A stretch of 64,000 bases of DNA from Roseiarcus sp036489975 (GTDB taxonomy: Bacteria; Pseudomonadota; Alphaproteobacteria; Rhizobiales; Beijerinckiaceae). The notes beneath the pieces were generated by a model. The model did no database searches. It was not told where the DNA came from and saw only the letters and a program-made list of their open reading frames with translations. Made by a program: the position numbers and the translations under genes. The stretch lies in NCBI GenBank assembly GCA_036489975.1, contig DASXES010000075.1, forward strand, positions 1-64,000, in the 5' to 3' direction. Below are positions 37,967 to 46,502 of this stretch, in pieces. Position 1 is the first letter of the stretch, and every line of letters begins with the position of its first letter.

Positions 37967-39211
37967 ATGAACGCGAAAGACGCGATGCTGGCCGAACTGA
38001 AGGCTCGGAACCCAGGCCGGAGCCTTGGGCAAAAATTCTATACCGACCCGGACTTCCACCGCCTCGACCTCGAGACAATTTTTTACCGGGACTGGCTGTT
38101 CGCCGGCCACGATTGCGAGATCCCTGCGCCCGGCGATTATTTCACCCTGCAGATCGGCGACTATCCGATCATTGTTCTGCGCGGTCTCGACGGGTCGATA
38201 CGCGCCCTGCACAATTCCTGCCGGCATCGCGGCTCGCGGATATGCCCTGCCCCCAGGGGGGCGGTGAAGCGCCTCGTCTGTCCCTATCATCAGTGGACCT
38301 ACGATCTCACCGGCGGATTGATCCGCACCCGCCACATGGACGCGGCGGTCGACAAGGCCGAGTTCGGGCTCAAGCCCGTCCATTGCGAAAGCGCTGGCGG
38401 CTACATCTTCGTGTGCGTCGCGCCGATTGCGCCAAGTTTCGAGCCCTTCCGGGCGCAGGCGGAAAGATACTTGGCGCCGCACAAGATTGCCGACAGCAAG
38501 GTCGCCTTCGAGAGCACAATCGTTGAAAACGGCAACTGGAAGCTCGTCTGGGAAAACAACCGCGAGTGCTATCACTGTGCGGCGAACCATCCGGAACTCT
38601 GCCGCACGTTCCCCGAAAAGCCCACGATATCCGGCATAGATGGCGTTGTCGCCGATCAGGAGATCCGGACTCACTGGAATCAATGGGAGGCCGCGGGACT
38701 GCCCAGCGCCTTCGAGCTCTCCGAGTCGGGACAGTTCCGCACCAGCCGCGTTCCGCTCCTCGACGAAGCGGTCAGCTACACGATGACCGGCCGCGCCGCC
38801 GTCGCCCGGCCGCTGAGCGACAGCGTGAGCGAGCCTAGCATCGGAACATTGCTGCTCTTCCACTACCCCTCCATCTGGAACCATGTGCTGGGCGATCACG
38901 CCGTGAGCTTCCAGGTCTTGCCCCTCGGCCCGATGCAGACCCAGGTCAGGACCAAGTGGCTGGTTCACAAGGACGCCGTCGAAGGAAAAGATTATTCGGT
39001 CGAGGAACTGACCCATGTCTGGCTCGCCACAAACGATCAGGACCGCCGCGTGGTCGAAGAAAACCAGATCGGCATCCGCTCGCCCGCTTATGAGCCTGGA
39101 CCTTATGCGCCCGAGCACGAGGACGGGGTCAGGCAATTCGTCGACTGGTACTGCCGGACGATGCAGCGCGGACTCGGCGGCGCCCAGACCAGCATGAGCC
39201 GCGTCGCGTAG
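37967..39211 (+). CDS. Rieske non-haem iron oxygenase, glycine-betaine demethylase (GbcA)-like
   Basis: A 414-residue oxygenase alpha subunit. The Rieske cluster ligands are C-x-H at ~84-86 (CRHRGSRIC) and CPYH ~20 residues later; the mononuclear iron site includes the two His in ECYHCAANHPE (~203 and 208). The NGNWKLVWENNRECYHC segment, TTKWLVHKDAVEG-like RTKWLVHKDAVEG and LATNDQDRRVVEENQ are very like GbcA, which removes a methyl from glycine betaine as formaldehyde. No reductase (GbcB) gene is adjacent. It is divergent from dppA with 220 bp between, which should hold both promoters. Confidence 0.87.
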   Translation: MNAKDAMLAELKARNPGRSLGQKFYTDPDFHRLDLETIFYRDWLFAGHDCEIPAPGDYFTLQIGDYPIIVLRGLDGSIRALHNSCRHRGSRICPAPRGAVKRLVCPYHQWTYDLTGGLIRTRHMDAAVDKAEFGLKPVHCESAGGYIFVCVAPIAPSFEPFRAQAERYLAPHKIADSKVAFESTIVENGNWKLVWENNRECYHCAANHPELCRTFPEKPTISGIDGVVADQEIRTHWNQWEAAGLPSAFELSESGQFRTSRVPLLDEAVSYTMTGRAAVARPLSDSVSEPSIGTLLLFHYPSIWNHVLGDHAVSFQVLPLGPMQTQVRTKWLVHKDAVEGKDYSVEELTHVWLATNDQDRRVVEENQIGIRSPAYEPGPYAPEHEDGVRQFVDWYCRTMQRGLGGAQTSMSRVA

Positions 39212-39228
39212 CGCCGTCCGGGCTGCTT

Positions 39229-39555
39229 TCAGCGGTTGGCCGATAGCGCCTCCAGTCTGGCGACGAGGGCCGCCGGATCGCCCGAAACTGCGACCTTCTT
39301 GAGGCGGCTCTTCGAGCCGGCCACGACGCGCGCCGAAGAGGCGGGCGCGCCAAGCCGATCGGCGAGCAGGGCGCACAGGGCCTGATTGGCTTCGCCGTCC
39401 TGCGGGGCGCTCCGTACGCGCGCCTTGAGCACGAACGACCCGTCGGCAAGCTCGGCCACGCCATCGATCGCGTCGCGCCCGCCCTTCGCCGTCAGCCGGC
39501 AGGAGACGACAACGCCCTGAGCCGTCCTGCGCCAGGGCTGGCGCTCAGCCCTCAT
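39229..39555 (-). CDS. DUF167 (YggU-type) family protein
   Basis: A 108-residue small protein whose VVSCRLTAKGGRDAIDG start, LKARVRSAPQDGEANQAL middle and VVAGSKSRLKKVAVSG are the three conserved blocks of DUF167. Function unknown. It overlaps the end of xerD by 11 bp; ATG 39555 has a GAGG in front, and the ATG at 39567 is the alternative. Confidence 0.86.
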   Translation of the reverse strand: MRAERQPWRRTAQGVVVSCRLTAKGGRDAIDGVAELADGSFVLKARVRSAPQDGEANQALCALLADRLGAPASSARVVAGSKSRLKKVAVSGDPAALVARLEALSANR

Positions 39556-40495
39556 CGACCTCGTCATTCATGGGATGCAGATCGCGCACCATCGACTTGG
39601 CGCGTTCGTCGAGCACATGGGTATAGATCTGCGTCGTCGCGATATCGGCATGGCCGAGCAGATCCTGAACGACGCGCAGGTCCGCGCCGTTCTGCAAGAG
39701 ATGACTGGCGAAAGCGTGGCGAAGCACGTGCGGGCTCACGCGCTTGGACGCAATTCCCGCCGCTGCGGCGGCGCCCTTGAGATCGCGCGCGAAAACCTGG
39801 CGCGTCAGGTGGCCGCTGGCGCTCGCGGCGGGAAAGAGCCACGGGCTCGCCGCCGCGCCTGGGGCGGCCTCGTCGAGCAGAGCGCGAAACGCGCCGATCG
39901 CTGCGCGGGCGGGGCCGGACAGGGGCGCGAGCCGCTCCTTGTCGCCCTTGCCGCGCACAGCGATGAGCGGCGACTTGGCCATGGCGACGGATTTCTTGAG
40001 ACTCAAGGCCTCCGACACGCGCATTCCCGACCCGTAGATGAGCTCGATGATGCAGGCGATGCGCGCCGCCTCGAGCCGCTCGCGCAACAGGCGCTCCTTA
40101 ACGTCCAACCCCTCGCGCGCGGTTGCGATCAGGCGCTCGACTTCGGCCATGCTGAGCAGCTTAGGGAGCGGGCGCGACCGGCGCGGACCCTCGACGCCCA
40201 GCGTCGGGTCCTCGCGCCGCCAGCCCTCCGCGTAGAGGAATTTGTGGAACTGGCGGATCGCCGACAGGCGGCGCGCCAGCGATGCGGCGCTGAGCTTCTG
40301 CGCGCCCCGCGCGGCCAGAAAGCTGCGCACATGCGCTGCGTCCGCCTTCAGCGCGTCGATCGCCTTGGCCTTCAGAAAGGCTTCGTAGTCGGCGAGATCG
40401 CGCCGATAGGCGTCGATCGTGTTCACGCTCGCGCCGCGCTCAGCGGCGAGCGCCTCGAGGAAATTGAGGACATGGGAAGCCGTCCGCGTCTTCAT
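39545..40495 (-). CDS. xerD: Site-specific tyrosine recombinase XerD
   Basis: A 316-residue recombinase that resolves chromosome dimers at dif with XerC and FtsK. A SAM-like N-terminal domain (LNFLEALAAERGASVNTIDAY) and a catalytic domain with Arg in GSGMRVSEAL, Lys in GKGDKERLAPL, HVLRHAFASHLL (H-x-x-R), His in LLGHADI and Tyr in TQIYTHV. All catalytic residues are present. It is encoded 9 bp after ruvB, in a recombination gene cluster. Confidence 0.94.
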   Translation of the reverse strand: MKTRTASHVLNFLEALAAERGASVNTIDAYRRDLADYEAFLKAKAIDALKADAAHVRSFLAARGAQKLSAASLARRLSAIRQFHKFLYAEGWRREDPTLGVEGPRRSRPLPKLLSMAEVERLIATAREGLDVKERLLRERLEAARIACIIELIYGSGMRVSEALSLKKSVAMAKSPLIAVRGKGDKERLAPLSGPARAAIGAFRALLDEAAPGAAASPWLFPAASASGHLTRQVFARDLKGAAAAAGIASKRVSPHVLRHAFASHLLQNGADLRVVQDLLGHADIATTQIYTHVLDERAKSMVRDLHPMNDEVDEG

Positions 40496-40504
40496 GAGGC
40501 GAGC

Positions 40505-41542
40505 CTATTCCTCGTCCTCGAACAGCATCGGCTGCGGTCCCTCGCGGCGCGGCTCGGGGAGGCCGAGATGGCGAAAGGCGTGCGGCGTCAGGGCTCGTCC
40601 GCGTGGCGTGCGCTGCACAAAGCCGAGCTGGATGAGATAGGGCTCGATGATGTCCTCGATCGCGTCGCGCGGCTCCGAGAGCGCGGCGGCGATGGTCTCA
40701 ACCCCAACCGGCCCCCCGCCGAACTTGACGGCGATGACGTCGAGATAACGCCGATCCATCTCGTCGAGCCCGATCGGGTCCACGTCGAGCAGTTTCAGCG
40801 CCCCGTCGGCGAGCGCCCGCGTCACGCTTTTTGCGTCTTCGACCACGGCGAAATCACGCACGCGCCTGAGCAGGCGCCCTGCGATCCGGGGCGTGCCGCG
40901 CGAGCGCTTGGCGATTTCGTTCGCGCCGTCGTCGGAAAGCACGAGGCCGACCACTCTGGCGGTGCGCGCGACGATGCCCTGCAGCTCTTCGGTGGTGTAA
41001 AAATTGAGGCGGATCGGAATGCCGAAACGGTCTCGCAACGGGGTGGTGAGAAGGCCCGCGCGAGTCGTCGCCCCGATGAGGGTGAACTGGGCGAGGTCGA
41101 TCTTCACCGAGCGCGCCGCAGGCCCCGCGCCGATGATGAGGTCGAGCTGGAAATCCTCCATGGCCGGATAAAGGATCTCCTCCACCGCCGGATTGAGCCG
41201 GTGAATCTCGTCGATGAACAGGACATCGCGCGGCTCGAGGTTGGTGAGCTGCGCCGCCAGATCGCCCGCCTTGGCGATGACCGGTCCCGAGGTGGAGCGG
41301 AAATTGACGCCGAGTTCGCGCGCCACGATCTGCGCCAATGTTGTCTTTCCGAGGCCTGGAGGACCGACGAACAGGACGTGATCGAGCGCCTCGCCGCGCG
41401 ACCTGGCGGATTGGATGAAGACGGAGAGATTCTTGCGCGCCGCTTCCTGGCCGGCGAAATCGGCGAGGCGCTGCGGGCGAACCGCCGTGTCGTCCTCCGG
41501 ACGCTTCTCGGCCGACATCAGCCGGCGAGGGGCCTCCGCCAC
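40505..41542 (-). CDS. ruvB: Holliday junction branch migration helicase RuvB
   Basis: A 345-residue AAA+ motor: Walker A GPPGLGKT (60-67), Walker B VLFIDEIHRLNP, sensor GATTRAGLLTTPLRDRFG and the C-terminal winged helix with RTPRGRALTPHAF. It drives branch migration with RuvA. GTG start 41542, 1 nt after the stop of the membrane-protein gene that separates it from ruvA. Confidence 0.97.
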   Translation of the reverse strand: MAEAPRRLMSAEKRPEDDTAVRPQRLADFAGQEAARKNLSVFIQSARSRGEALDHVLFVGPPGLGKTTLAQIVARELGVNFRSTSGPVIAKAGDLAAQLTNLEPRDVLFIDEIHRLNPAVEEILYPAMEDFQLDLIIGAGPAARSVKIDLAQFTLIGATTRAGLLTTPLRDRFGIPIRLNFYTTEELQGIVARTARVVGLVLSDDGANEIAKRSRGTPRIAGRLLRRVRDFAVVEDAKSVTRALADGALKLLDVDPIGLDEMDRRYLDVIAVKFGGGPVGVETIAAALSEPRDAIEDIIEPYLIQLGFVQRTPRGRALTPHAFRHLGLPEPRREGPQPMLFEDEE

Positions 41543-41543
41543 C

Positions 41544-42104
41544 TCAGCCGCCTTCGCCCGGAGGATGAAGACGATCCGCCAAGGTCGGTTCAGGTCGCAT
41601 GGTCAGGCCAATGAGGTTGGCGATAAAGGCGCACACAAGACCCGCGATCGCGGCGCAAGCGACAAAAGCGTGGCCGAGCGTGACGCCGAGCCGGTCGGGA
41701 AACGCCCATTCCGCGGACTGCCCTCCCATGTTGGCGTTGGCCGTCATCTCGAACGAGGCCCAGACCGGGTGGAGACGCGAGAGCAGGCCATAGACGATCA
41801 CTCCGCCAATGAGAGCGGCGACGAGCGCGCGCGGCGCGCGCTCGGGCGCGGCTGCATCCCATAAAGCATACACGAACCCGGTCGCCGCGGCGGGCACGAC
41901 GCCGACAATATAGGCCGCTATCAGGCCGAGCGCGTGGCCGAACATTGCGCCGATCAGAACCATAAGCCCGATCGACTCGAGATCGGACGGCGCCTTGAAG
42001 ACAATGGAAAGGGGAATGAACAGCGCTCCGCCGATCGCCGGGCCAAGCGCTGCGAACAGGAGCACAAGCCCGATCAACGGGACAAAGAAGGGACGGCCGC
42101 TCAT
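41544..42104 (-). CDS. Uncharacterised membrane protein between ruvA and ruvB
   Basis: A 186-residue protein with about five membrane helices (LIGLVLLFAALGPAIGGALF, LMVLIGAMFGHALGLIAAY, VVPAAATGFVYAL, ALVAALIGGVIVYGL, VACAAIAGLVCAFIANLIGL). I do not recognise a family. It overlaps the ruvA start side by 4 bp and ends 1 nt before ruvB, so it is a coupled member of the ruvCAB operon. A link to recombination cannot be inferred from sequence alone. Confidence 0.75.
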   Translation of the reverse strand: MSGRPFFVPLIGLVLLFAALGPAIGGALFIPLSIVFKAPSDLESIGLMVLIGAMFGHALGLIAAYIVGVVPAAATGFVYALWDAAAPERAPRALVAALIGGVIVYGLLSRLHPVWASFEMTANANMGGQSAEWAFPDRLGVTLGHAFVACAAIAGLVCAFIANLIGLTMRPEPTLADRLHPPGEGG

Positions 42105-42715
42105 TGCGCCAGTTCCTTAAGCCCCGCGCGGATGAGCGCGGCGGTCTCGGCCTCAGGTCCGAGGCGAGCGGAAATCCTGGCGACAGCCGCGGCGGCCTGG
42201 GCCTGGGCGTAGCCAAGGCCGACCAAGGCGAGGACCGCGTCCTCGGCAGCCTTGGCGAGCTTGGGCGCGGGCTCGAAGCCCCCTTCGGCATGGACGAAAT
42301 CGGCGACCGACATCGCCGGCGCCTTGTCCTTGAGCTCGAGCACAAGGCGGGCGGCGAGCTTCGGGCCAACGCCCGGCGCGCGCGCCATCATCGCCTTGTC
42401 CTGCCGCGCGACCGCCGTGCTCAACGCTTCCGCCGAGAGTGCGCCGAGAATCCCCAGCGCGACCTTGGCGCCAACCCCCTGCACGCTCTGCAGCAGGCGA
42501 AACCAATCGCGCTCGCCTGCCGTGAAGAAACCGTAAAGTCTGATCGCGTCCTCGCGCACATAGGTCTCGATGAGCAACTCCGCCGGCTGACCGGGCGCGG
42601 GCAGAGCGCGCAAGGTTCGGGCCGAAGCCGAAACGAGATAGCCGACGCCATTGACGTCGAGGATCAGGGCCTCTTCGTCGACGCTGTCGATCACGCCCTT
42701 GAGCTTGCCGATCAT
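42101..42715 (-). CDS. ruvA: Holliday junction DNA-binding protein RuvA
   Basis: A 204-residue protein with an OB-fold (MIGKLKGVIDSVDEEALILD, ETYVREDAIRLYGF), two helix-hairpin-helix motifs (LLQSVQGVGAKVALGIL, RAPGVGPKLAARLVLEL) and a C-terminal UBA-like RuvB-contact domain. It holds the four-way junction open for RuvB. Its start overlaps the ruvC stop by 4 bp. Confidence 0.96.
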   Translation of the reverse strand: MIGKLKGVIDSVDEEALILDVNGVGYLVSASARTLRALPAPGQPAELLIETYVREDAIRLYGFFTAGERDWFRLLQSVQGVGAKVALGILGALSAEALSTAVARQDKAMMARAPGVGPKLAARLVLELKDKAPAMSVADFVHAEGGFEPAPKLAKAAEDAVLALVGLGYAQAQAAAAVARISARLGPEAETAALIRAGLKELAQ

Positions 42716-43215
42716 GCCGCGCCCCGCGCCCGCGCCGCGCGGTGCTGGGCGTGACAGATAGCGACCGCAAGCGCGTCGGCCGCGTCCGAAGTCGATGCGG
42801 TCGAGGCCGGCAACAGCATCCTGACCATCATCGCCACCTGCCGTTTTTCCGCGTGGCCCGCGCCGACCACCGTCTTCTTGATCAGGTTGGCGGCGTATTC
42901 CGCCACCGGCAGGCCGGCGAGCGCCAATGACCCAAGCACAACCCCGCGCGCTTGGCCCAACTTCAGCGCCGATTGCGGATCGCGATTGACGAACGTCTCC
43001 TCGACCGCCGCCTCATGCGGAGCCTCCCGTTCAACCAGCCCAGTCAGCATGCGATGAATCGCCGCCAGGCGCATGGCGAGCGAAGTCGTGGCGTCCGTCT
43101 CGATCGAACCGCAGCCCACGAAGCTGAGCCGCGAGCCGGCAGCCTCGATCACGCCCCAGCCCGTCGTGCGCAGGCCGGGATCGACGCCGAGAATGCGAAT
43201 CGCGCCGATAGTCAT
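42712..43215 (-). CDS. ruvC: Holliday junction endonuclease RuvC
   Basis: A 167-residue resolvase with the four acidic active-site residues in ILGVDPGLRTTGWG, EAAVEETFVN and SDAADALAVAICHA. It cuts Holliday junctions symmetrically. First gene of the ruvC-ruvA-orf-ruvB-xerD-DUF167 unit. The 247-bp upstream spacer contains two TGAAAACGTT copies (43311-43320, 43402-43411) but no evident alphaproteobacterial LexA box. Confidence 0.96.
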   Translation of the reverse strand: MTIGAIRILGVDPGLRTTGWGVIEAAGSRLSFVGCGSIETDATTSLAMRLAAIHRMLTGLVEREAPHEAAVEETFVNRDPQSALKLGQARGVVLGSLALAGLPVAEYAANLIKKTVVGAGHAEKRQVAMMVRMLLPASTASTSDAADALAVAICHAQHRAARARGAA

Positions 43216-43462
43216 GGCGAACGCTGATATACGAATTCGTGCGTGGGCGCATGGCGCCCATGAGGAAGCCGGACCTGCCTTCTGTTTGATTGAGACCGAT
43301 ATTACATACGTGAAAACGTTTTTTACGCCTCGCAGGGACCGCCAGGGCCAATGGCCTGCGCGACAAAATCAGGCGCGGAACTAAACGGGGTCATAACGCA
43401 CTGAAAACGTTAGGGGGCGCCGGTAAAATGGCGGCTAGGCAATTTCTCCGGGCCGGAGCGCA

Positions 43463-44302
43463 CTAACGCGTCGCCACGGTGAGGCCCGCAAGTTCGAGCC
43501 GGATCAACTCGAGCTCATCGACCGCCTGGTCGAAGGCGCAAGCTCCGATCGCCTGCCAGACGCGCCCTGCCCGCTCGGCCAAATTGCCAACGGTCAGCGG
43601 GAACTGCGCCGCCGCGCCGATCGCGCCCTTTTCGTTGATGAGATAGCGTCGGTTGAGGGCGAAGAGCACTTGCGCCGCGCAAGCGAGCGCGCGGAACGCG
43701 CATCCGCCGACGTAGGCCTGATCGCGCCCAGCGACGGCCGTCCGCGCGTTCTCGATCGCGAACAGAATCTCCCACTGGAAGAGGCGAATCACCGCCTCGC
43801 GCAGTTTGTCCGGGTAAGGTCGAGTCATCGCCTGCAAGGCCGCGAGCGCGCCATCAGGGTCTCTGAGCGGGCGGCAAAGCGCGACCTCGCCCATCCAAAT
43901 CGCCGAGCAGAAGCCATGCGGATGTCCCGGCTGATAGTCCATGCTGACGCGGCCCTCACGGCAGTCTCTAATCACGCCCCCGACCGCCTGGATCGGCCGG
44001 TAGAGGAGGTCCATCTTCTTGCCGGCGATCTTGAGCCAGCCGCCGCCGACGATCCACGGTCCCCAGCCGCCGACCTCGGTCACCTGAGCGGCGGCCGGCT
44101 CGTCCACGAAGCCCTTCACGACTTCAAGCAGGCGCGGGACATCAAGCCCGACGGTCTCGTTGAAGTAGAGGCCGATGTCATAGTCTGAACCCGCGTGGGC
44201 GGTTCCTGTCGCGCGCGAGCCGCCAAGGGCGACGGCGGCGACTCCGGGGACAGCAGCCAGGACGGGCGAGACCCGTTCGAGGAGAGGGTCGGGCGTTTCC
44301 AT
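43463..44302 (-). CDS. Nucleotidyltransferase-domain protein (KNTase-like)
   Basis: A 279-residue protein. Near the N-terminus AVALGGSRATGTAHAGSDYDIGLYF shows the GS-x(n)-D-x-D active-site pattern of the polymerase-beta nucleotidyltransferase superfamily, in two adjacent pieces (GGSRATG and SDYDIGLY). The remaining helical domain (from ~130) resembles that of small-molecule adenylyltransferases. Whether it modifies an aminoglycoside, another metabolite or a protein is unknown. ATG 44302 was chosen; the longer upstream frame is non-homologous. It is divergent from rnhB. Confidence 0.8.
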   Translation of the reverse strand: METPDPLLERVSPVLAAVPGVAAVALGGSRATGTAHAGSDYDIGLYFNETVGLDVPRLLEVVKGFVDEPAAAQVTEVGGWGPWIVGGGWLKIAGKKMDLLYRPIQAVGGVIRDCREGRVSMDYQPGHPHGFCSAIWMGEVALCRPLRDPDGALAALQAMTRPYPDKLREAVIRLFQWEILFAIENARTAVAGRDQAYVGGCAFRALACAAQVLFALNRRYLINEKGAIGAAAQFPLTVGNLAERAGRVWQAIGACAFDQAVDELELIRLELAGLTVATR

Positions 44303-44428
44303 GACCCAAGAATAGCCGATTCGAGACGGCGCCAACCTATCGCGTCCCTTCCACCGGCATTTCCATGTCCCGCCTTGGCTCGCCCGCCGCGGCTGCGATA
44401 GCTTGCGGCCCAACGAAAGGCGCGATTC

Positions 44429-45100
44429 GTGGCGAGCGGCGTGAAGAGCATCAAGAAAAAGGCTGCGCCGCCGCCGCGTCCTGTTGTGACCACGCCCCAT
44501 TTCGACTTCGAGCGCGAGGCTTTCGCCGGCGGCCATCGATGGGTCGCGGGTGTCGACGAGGTCGGGCGCGGCCCGCTGGCCGGACCGGTCGGTGTGGCCG
44601 CTGTCATTCTCGATCCAGACGATCTGCCGGAGGGACTAAAAGATTCGAAACTGCTGCCCGCCGCCATCCGCGAATCCCTCTGCGAGATCATCTTCGCGAA
44701 AGCGCTCAGCGTTTCCGTCGTCTTCGCCAGCGTCGAGGAGATCGACCTCTTCAACATCCGCGGCGCGTCGCTTCGCGCCATGGCGCGAGCTATAGCGGCC
44801 TTAAGCCTGCGCCCGCATCTGGCGCTGATCGACGGTCGCGATCTGCCGGACGGCCTCATCTGCCCGGGGCGACCGATCATCGACGGGGACGCGCTCTCGA
44901 TGTCGATCGCCGCCGCCTCGATTGTCGCCAAGACGATGCGCGACGCCCTGATGCGCAATCTCGGCCGCGACTTTCCGCAATACGGCTTCGCGGAGCACGT
45001 CGGCTATGCGACCGTCGGACACCGGCGGGCGCTGGCCTCCGCGGGCCCGTGCCCCTATCACCGGCGCTCGTTCCGACTCGAGCGGGGAGAAGAAGAATGA
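44429..45100 (+). CDS. rnhB: Ribonuclease HII
   Basis: A 223-residue nuclease that removes ribonucleotides from DNA. Active-site motifs are VAGVDEVGRGPLAGPV (DEVG), LIDGRDLP and the AASIVAKTMRD helix. A basic N-terminal tail of ~25 residues (KSIKKKAAPPPRP) precedes the core. GTG 44429 follows an AAAGG site. Confidence 0.95.
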   Translation: MASGVKSIKKKAAPPPRPVVTTPHFDFEREAFAGGHRWVAGVDEVGRGPLAGPVGVAAVILDPDDLPEGLKDSKLLPAAIRESLCEIIFAKALSVSVVFASVEEIDLFNIRGASLRAMARAIAALSLRPHLALIDGRDLPDGLICPGRPIIDGDALSMSIAAASIVAKTMRDALMRNLGRDFPQYGFAEHVGYATVGHRRALASAGPCPYHRRSFRLERGEEE

Positions 45101-45276
45101 GCCGCCGTCCAAAAAGGTTTCAAAAGGGTTGAAATCGAATATCGTCCGGAACGAGTGAGGCCGTACGAAAACGACACAGCGGAATGTGTGGCGGCATAAC
45201 CGGACCTTTACTTTAGACCGAGCATAAACGACGCGCCGGTTCGATCGATCTGGCTTGTGCGTCGAGTGTTGCGTTG

Positions 45277-46479
45277 ATGCGTATCGCGCGTGCCGGAGCG
45301 TTCCGCCCCCCCGCCCAGCTTCAGGTTTTGCGTACTGGCGCCGGCGAGGCGAAACGCCCGGCTGCAATCCTCCGGGCGCTCGGCGAAGAGCGCCCGGCTC
45401 CGCGCGATGCGATCCTCATCGGCGATTGCGTGGCGGAAATGACGAAGCTCCCGGCAGCATCGGTCGATCTCGTCTTCGCCGATCCCCCCTACAACCTGCA
45501 ACTTGAGGGCGCGCTGTCGCGTCCGGACCAGAGCATGGTCGACGCCGTCGACGACGACTGGGACAAGTTCGCCGATTTCGCTGAATATGACGCGTTCACG
45601 CGCGGTTGGCTGAAAGCCGTCCGGCGGCTGATGAAGCCAGCCGCCACAATCGTGGTGATCGGCTCCTACCACAATATCTTCCGCGTCGGCGCGATCCTGC
45701 AGGATCTCGGCTTCTGGATTCTCAACGACATCGTCTGGCGCAAGGCCAATCCGATGCCGAACTTCCGCGGCCGGCGGTTCACCAACGCCCACGAAACCAT
45801 GATCTGGGCGGCGAGAGGCCCGGAAGCCAAGTCCTACACGTTCAACTACGAGACACTCAAGGCCGGCAACGAGGACGTGCAGGTCCGTTCCGACTGGTTT
45901 TTCCCGATCTGCACCGGGGCGGAGCGGCTGAAGGACGAGACAGGGCGAAAGACTCATCCGACGCAAAAGCCCGAGGCGCTGCTGATGCGCGTGCTGATGG
46001 CCGCGTCGAACGCCGGCGATCTGGTGCTCGATCCGTTTTTCGGCTCCGGGACCACGGGCGTCGCCGCCCGGCGTCTGCGCCGCTCTTTCATCGGCATTGA
46101 GCGCGATTCGGCTTACGCGGAAGCTGCGCGGCGACGAATCGAAGCGACCGAGCCCCTGGCCGAAGCGGCGCTAGCGATCGCGCCCACGCGTCGCAGCGAG
46201 CCGCGCGTGGCATTCTCGAGCGTCGTCGAAGCCGGGCTGGCGCAACCGGGCGAACGGCTCGTCGACGCCGCGCGGCGCCATAGCGCGCTGGTGCGCGCCG
46301 ATGGCGCGGTCACTGTAGGCGCCGCTGTCGGCTCGATCCACAAGATCGGCGCGCTCGTCCAGGGACTTCCCGCCTGCAACGGCTGGACCTTCTGGCACAT
46401 CGAGCGCGAAGGCCGACTGACCTCGATCGACGATCTGCGCGCCGCCATGCGCGAGGCGATGCGCGAAGCGGCGGAATAG
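45277..46479 (+). CDS. ccrM: CcrM-type DNA adenine methyltransferase (GANTC)
   Basis: A 400-residue beta-class methyltransferase: DPPY motif in VFADPPYNLQ (~residue 69), SAM site DPFFGSGTTG (~253), plus HPTQKPEALL, and the C-terminal ~100-residue domain (LVRADGAVTVGAAVGSIHK, WHIEREGRL) specific for CcrM. In alphaproteobacteria CcrM methylates GANTC late in the cell cycle and is usually essential. ATG 45277 was taken; a TTG lies one codon upstream. Confidence 0.95.
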   Translation: MRIARAGAFRPPAQLQVLRTGAGEAKRPAAILRALGEERPAPRDAILIGDCVAEMTKLPAASVDLVFADPPYNLQLEGALSRPDQSMVDAVDDDWDKFADFAEYDAFTRGWLKAVRRLMKPAATIVVIGSYHNIFRVGAILQDLGFWILNDIVWRKANPMPNFRGRRFTNAHETMIWAARGPEAKSYTFNYETLKAGNEDVQVRSDWFFPICTGAERLKDETGRKTHPTQKPEALLMRVLMAASNAGDLVLDPFFGSGTTGVAARRLRRSFIGIERDSAYAEAARRRIEATEPLAEAALAIAPTRRSEPRVAFSSVVEAGLAQPGERLVDAARRHSALVRADGAVTVGAAVGSIHKIGALVQGLPACNGWTFWHIEREGRLTSIDDLRAAMREAMREAAE

Positions 46480-46502
46480 CCGCCGCCGTCCCTCAGCTCC
46501 GA

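Noticed and set aside
39575..41614. A ~680-codon plus-strand frame opposite xerD and ruvB
   Set aside because: Both genes underneath are well-supported by motifs; the antisense product has no conserved features.
43216..43462. LexA-type SOS box before the ruvCAB operon
   Set aside because: No GAAC-N7-GAAC or GTTC-N7-GTTC pattern was found; only TGAAAACGTT repeats of unknown meaning.
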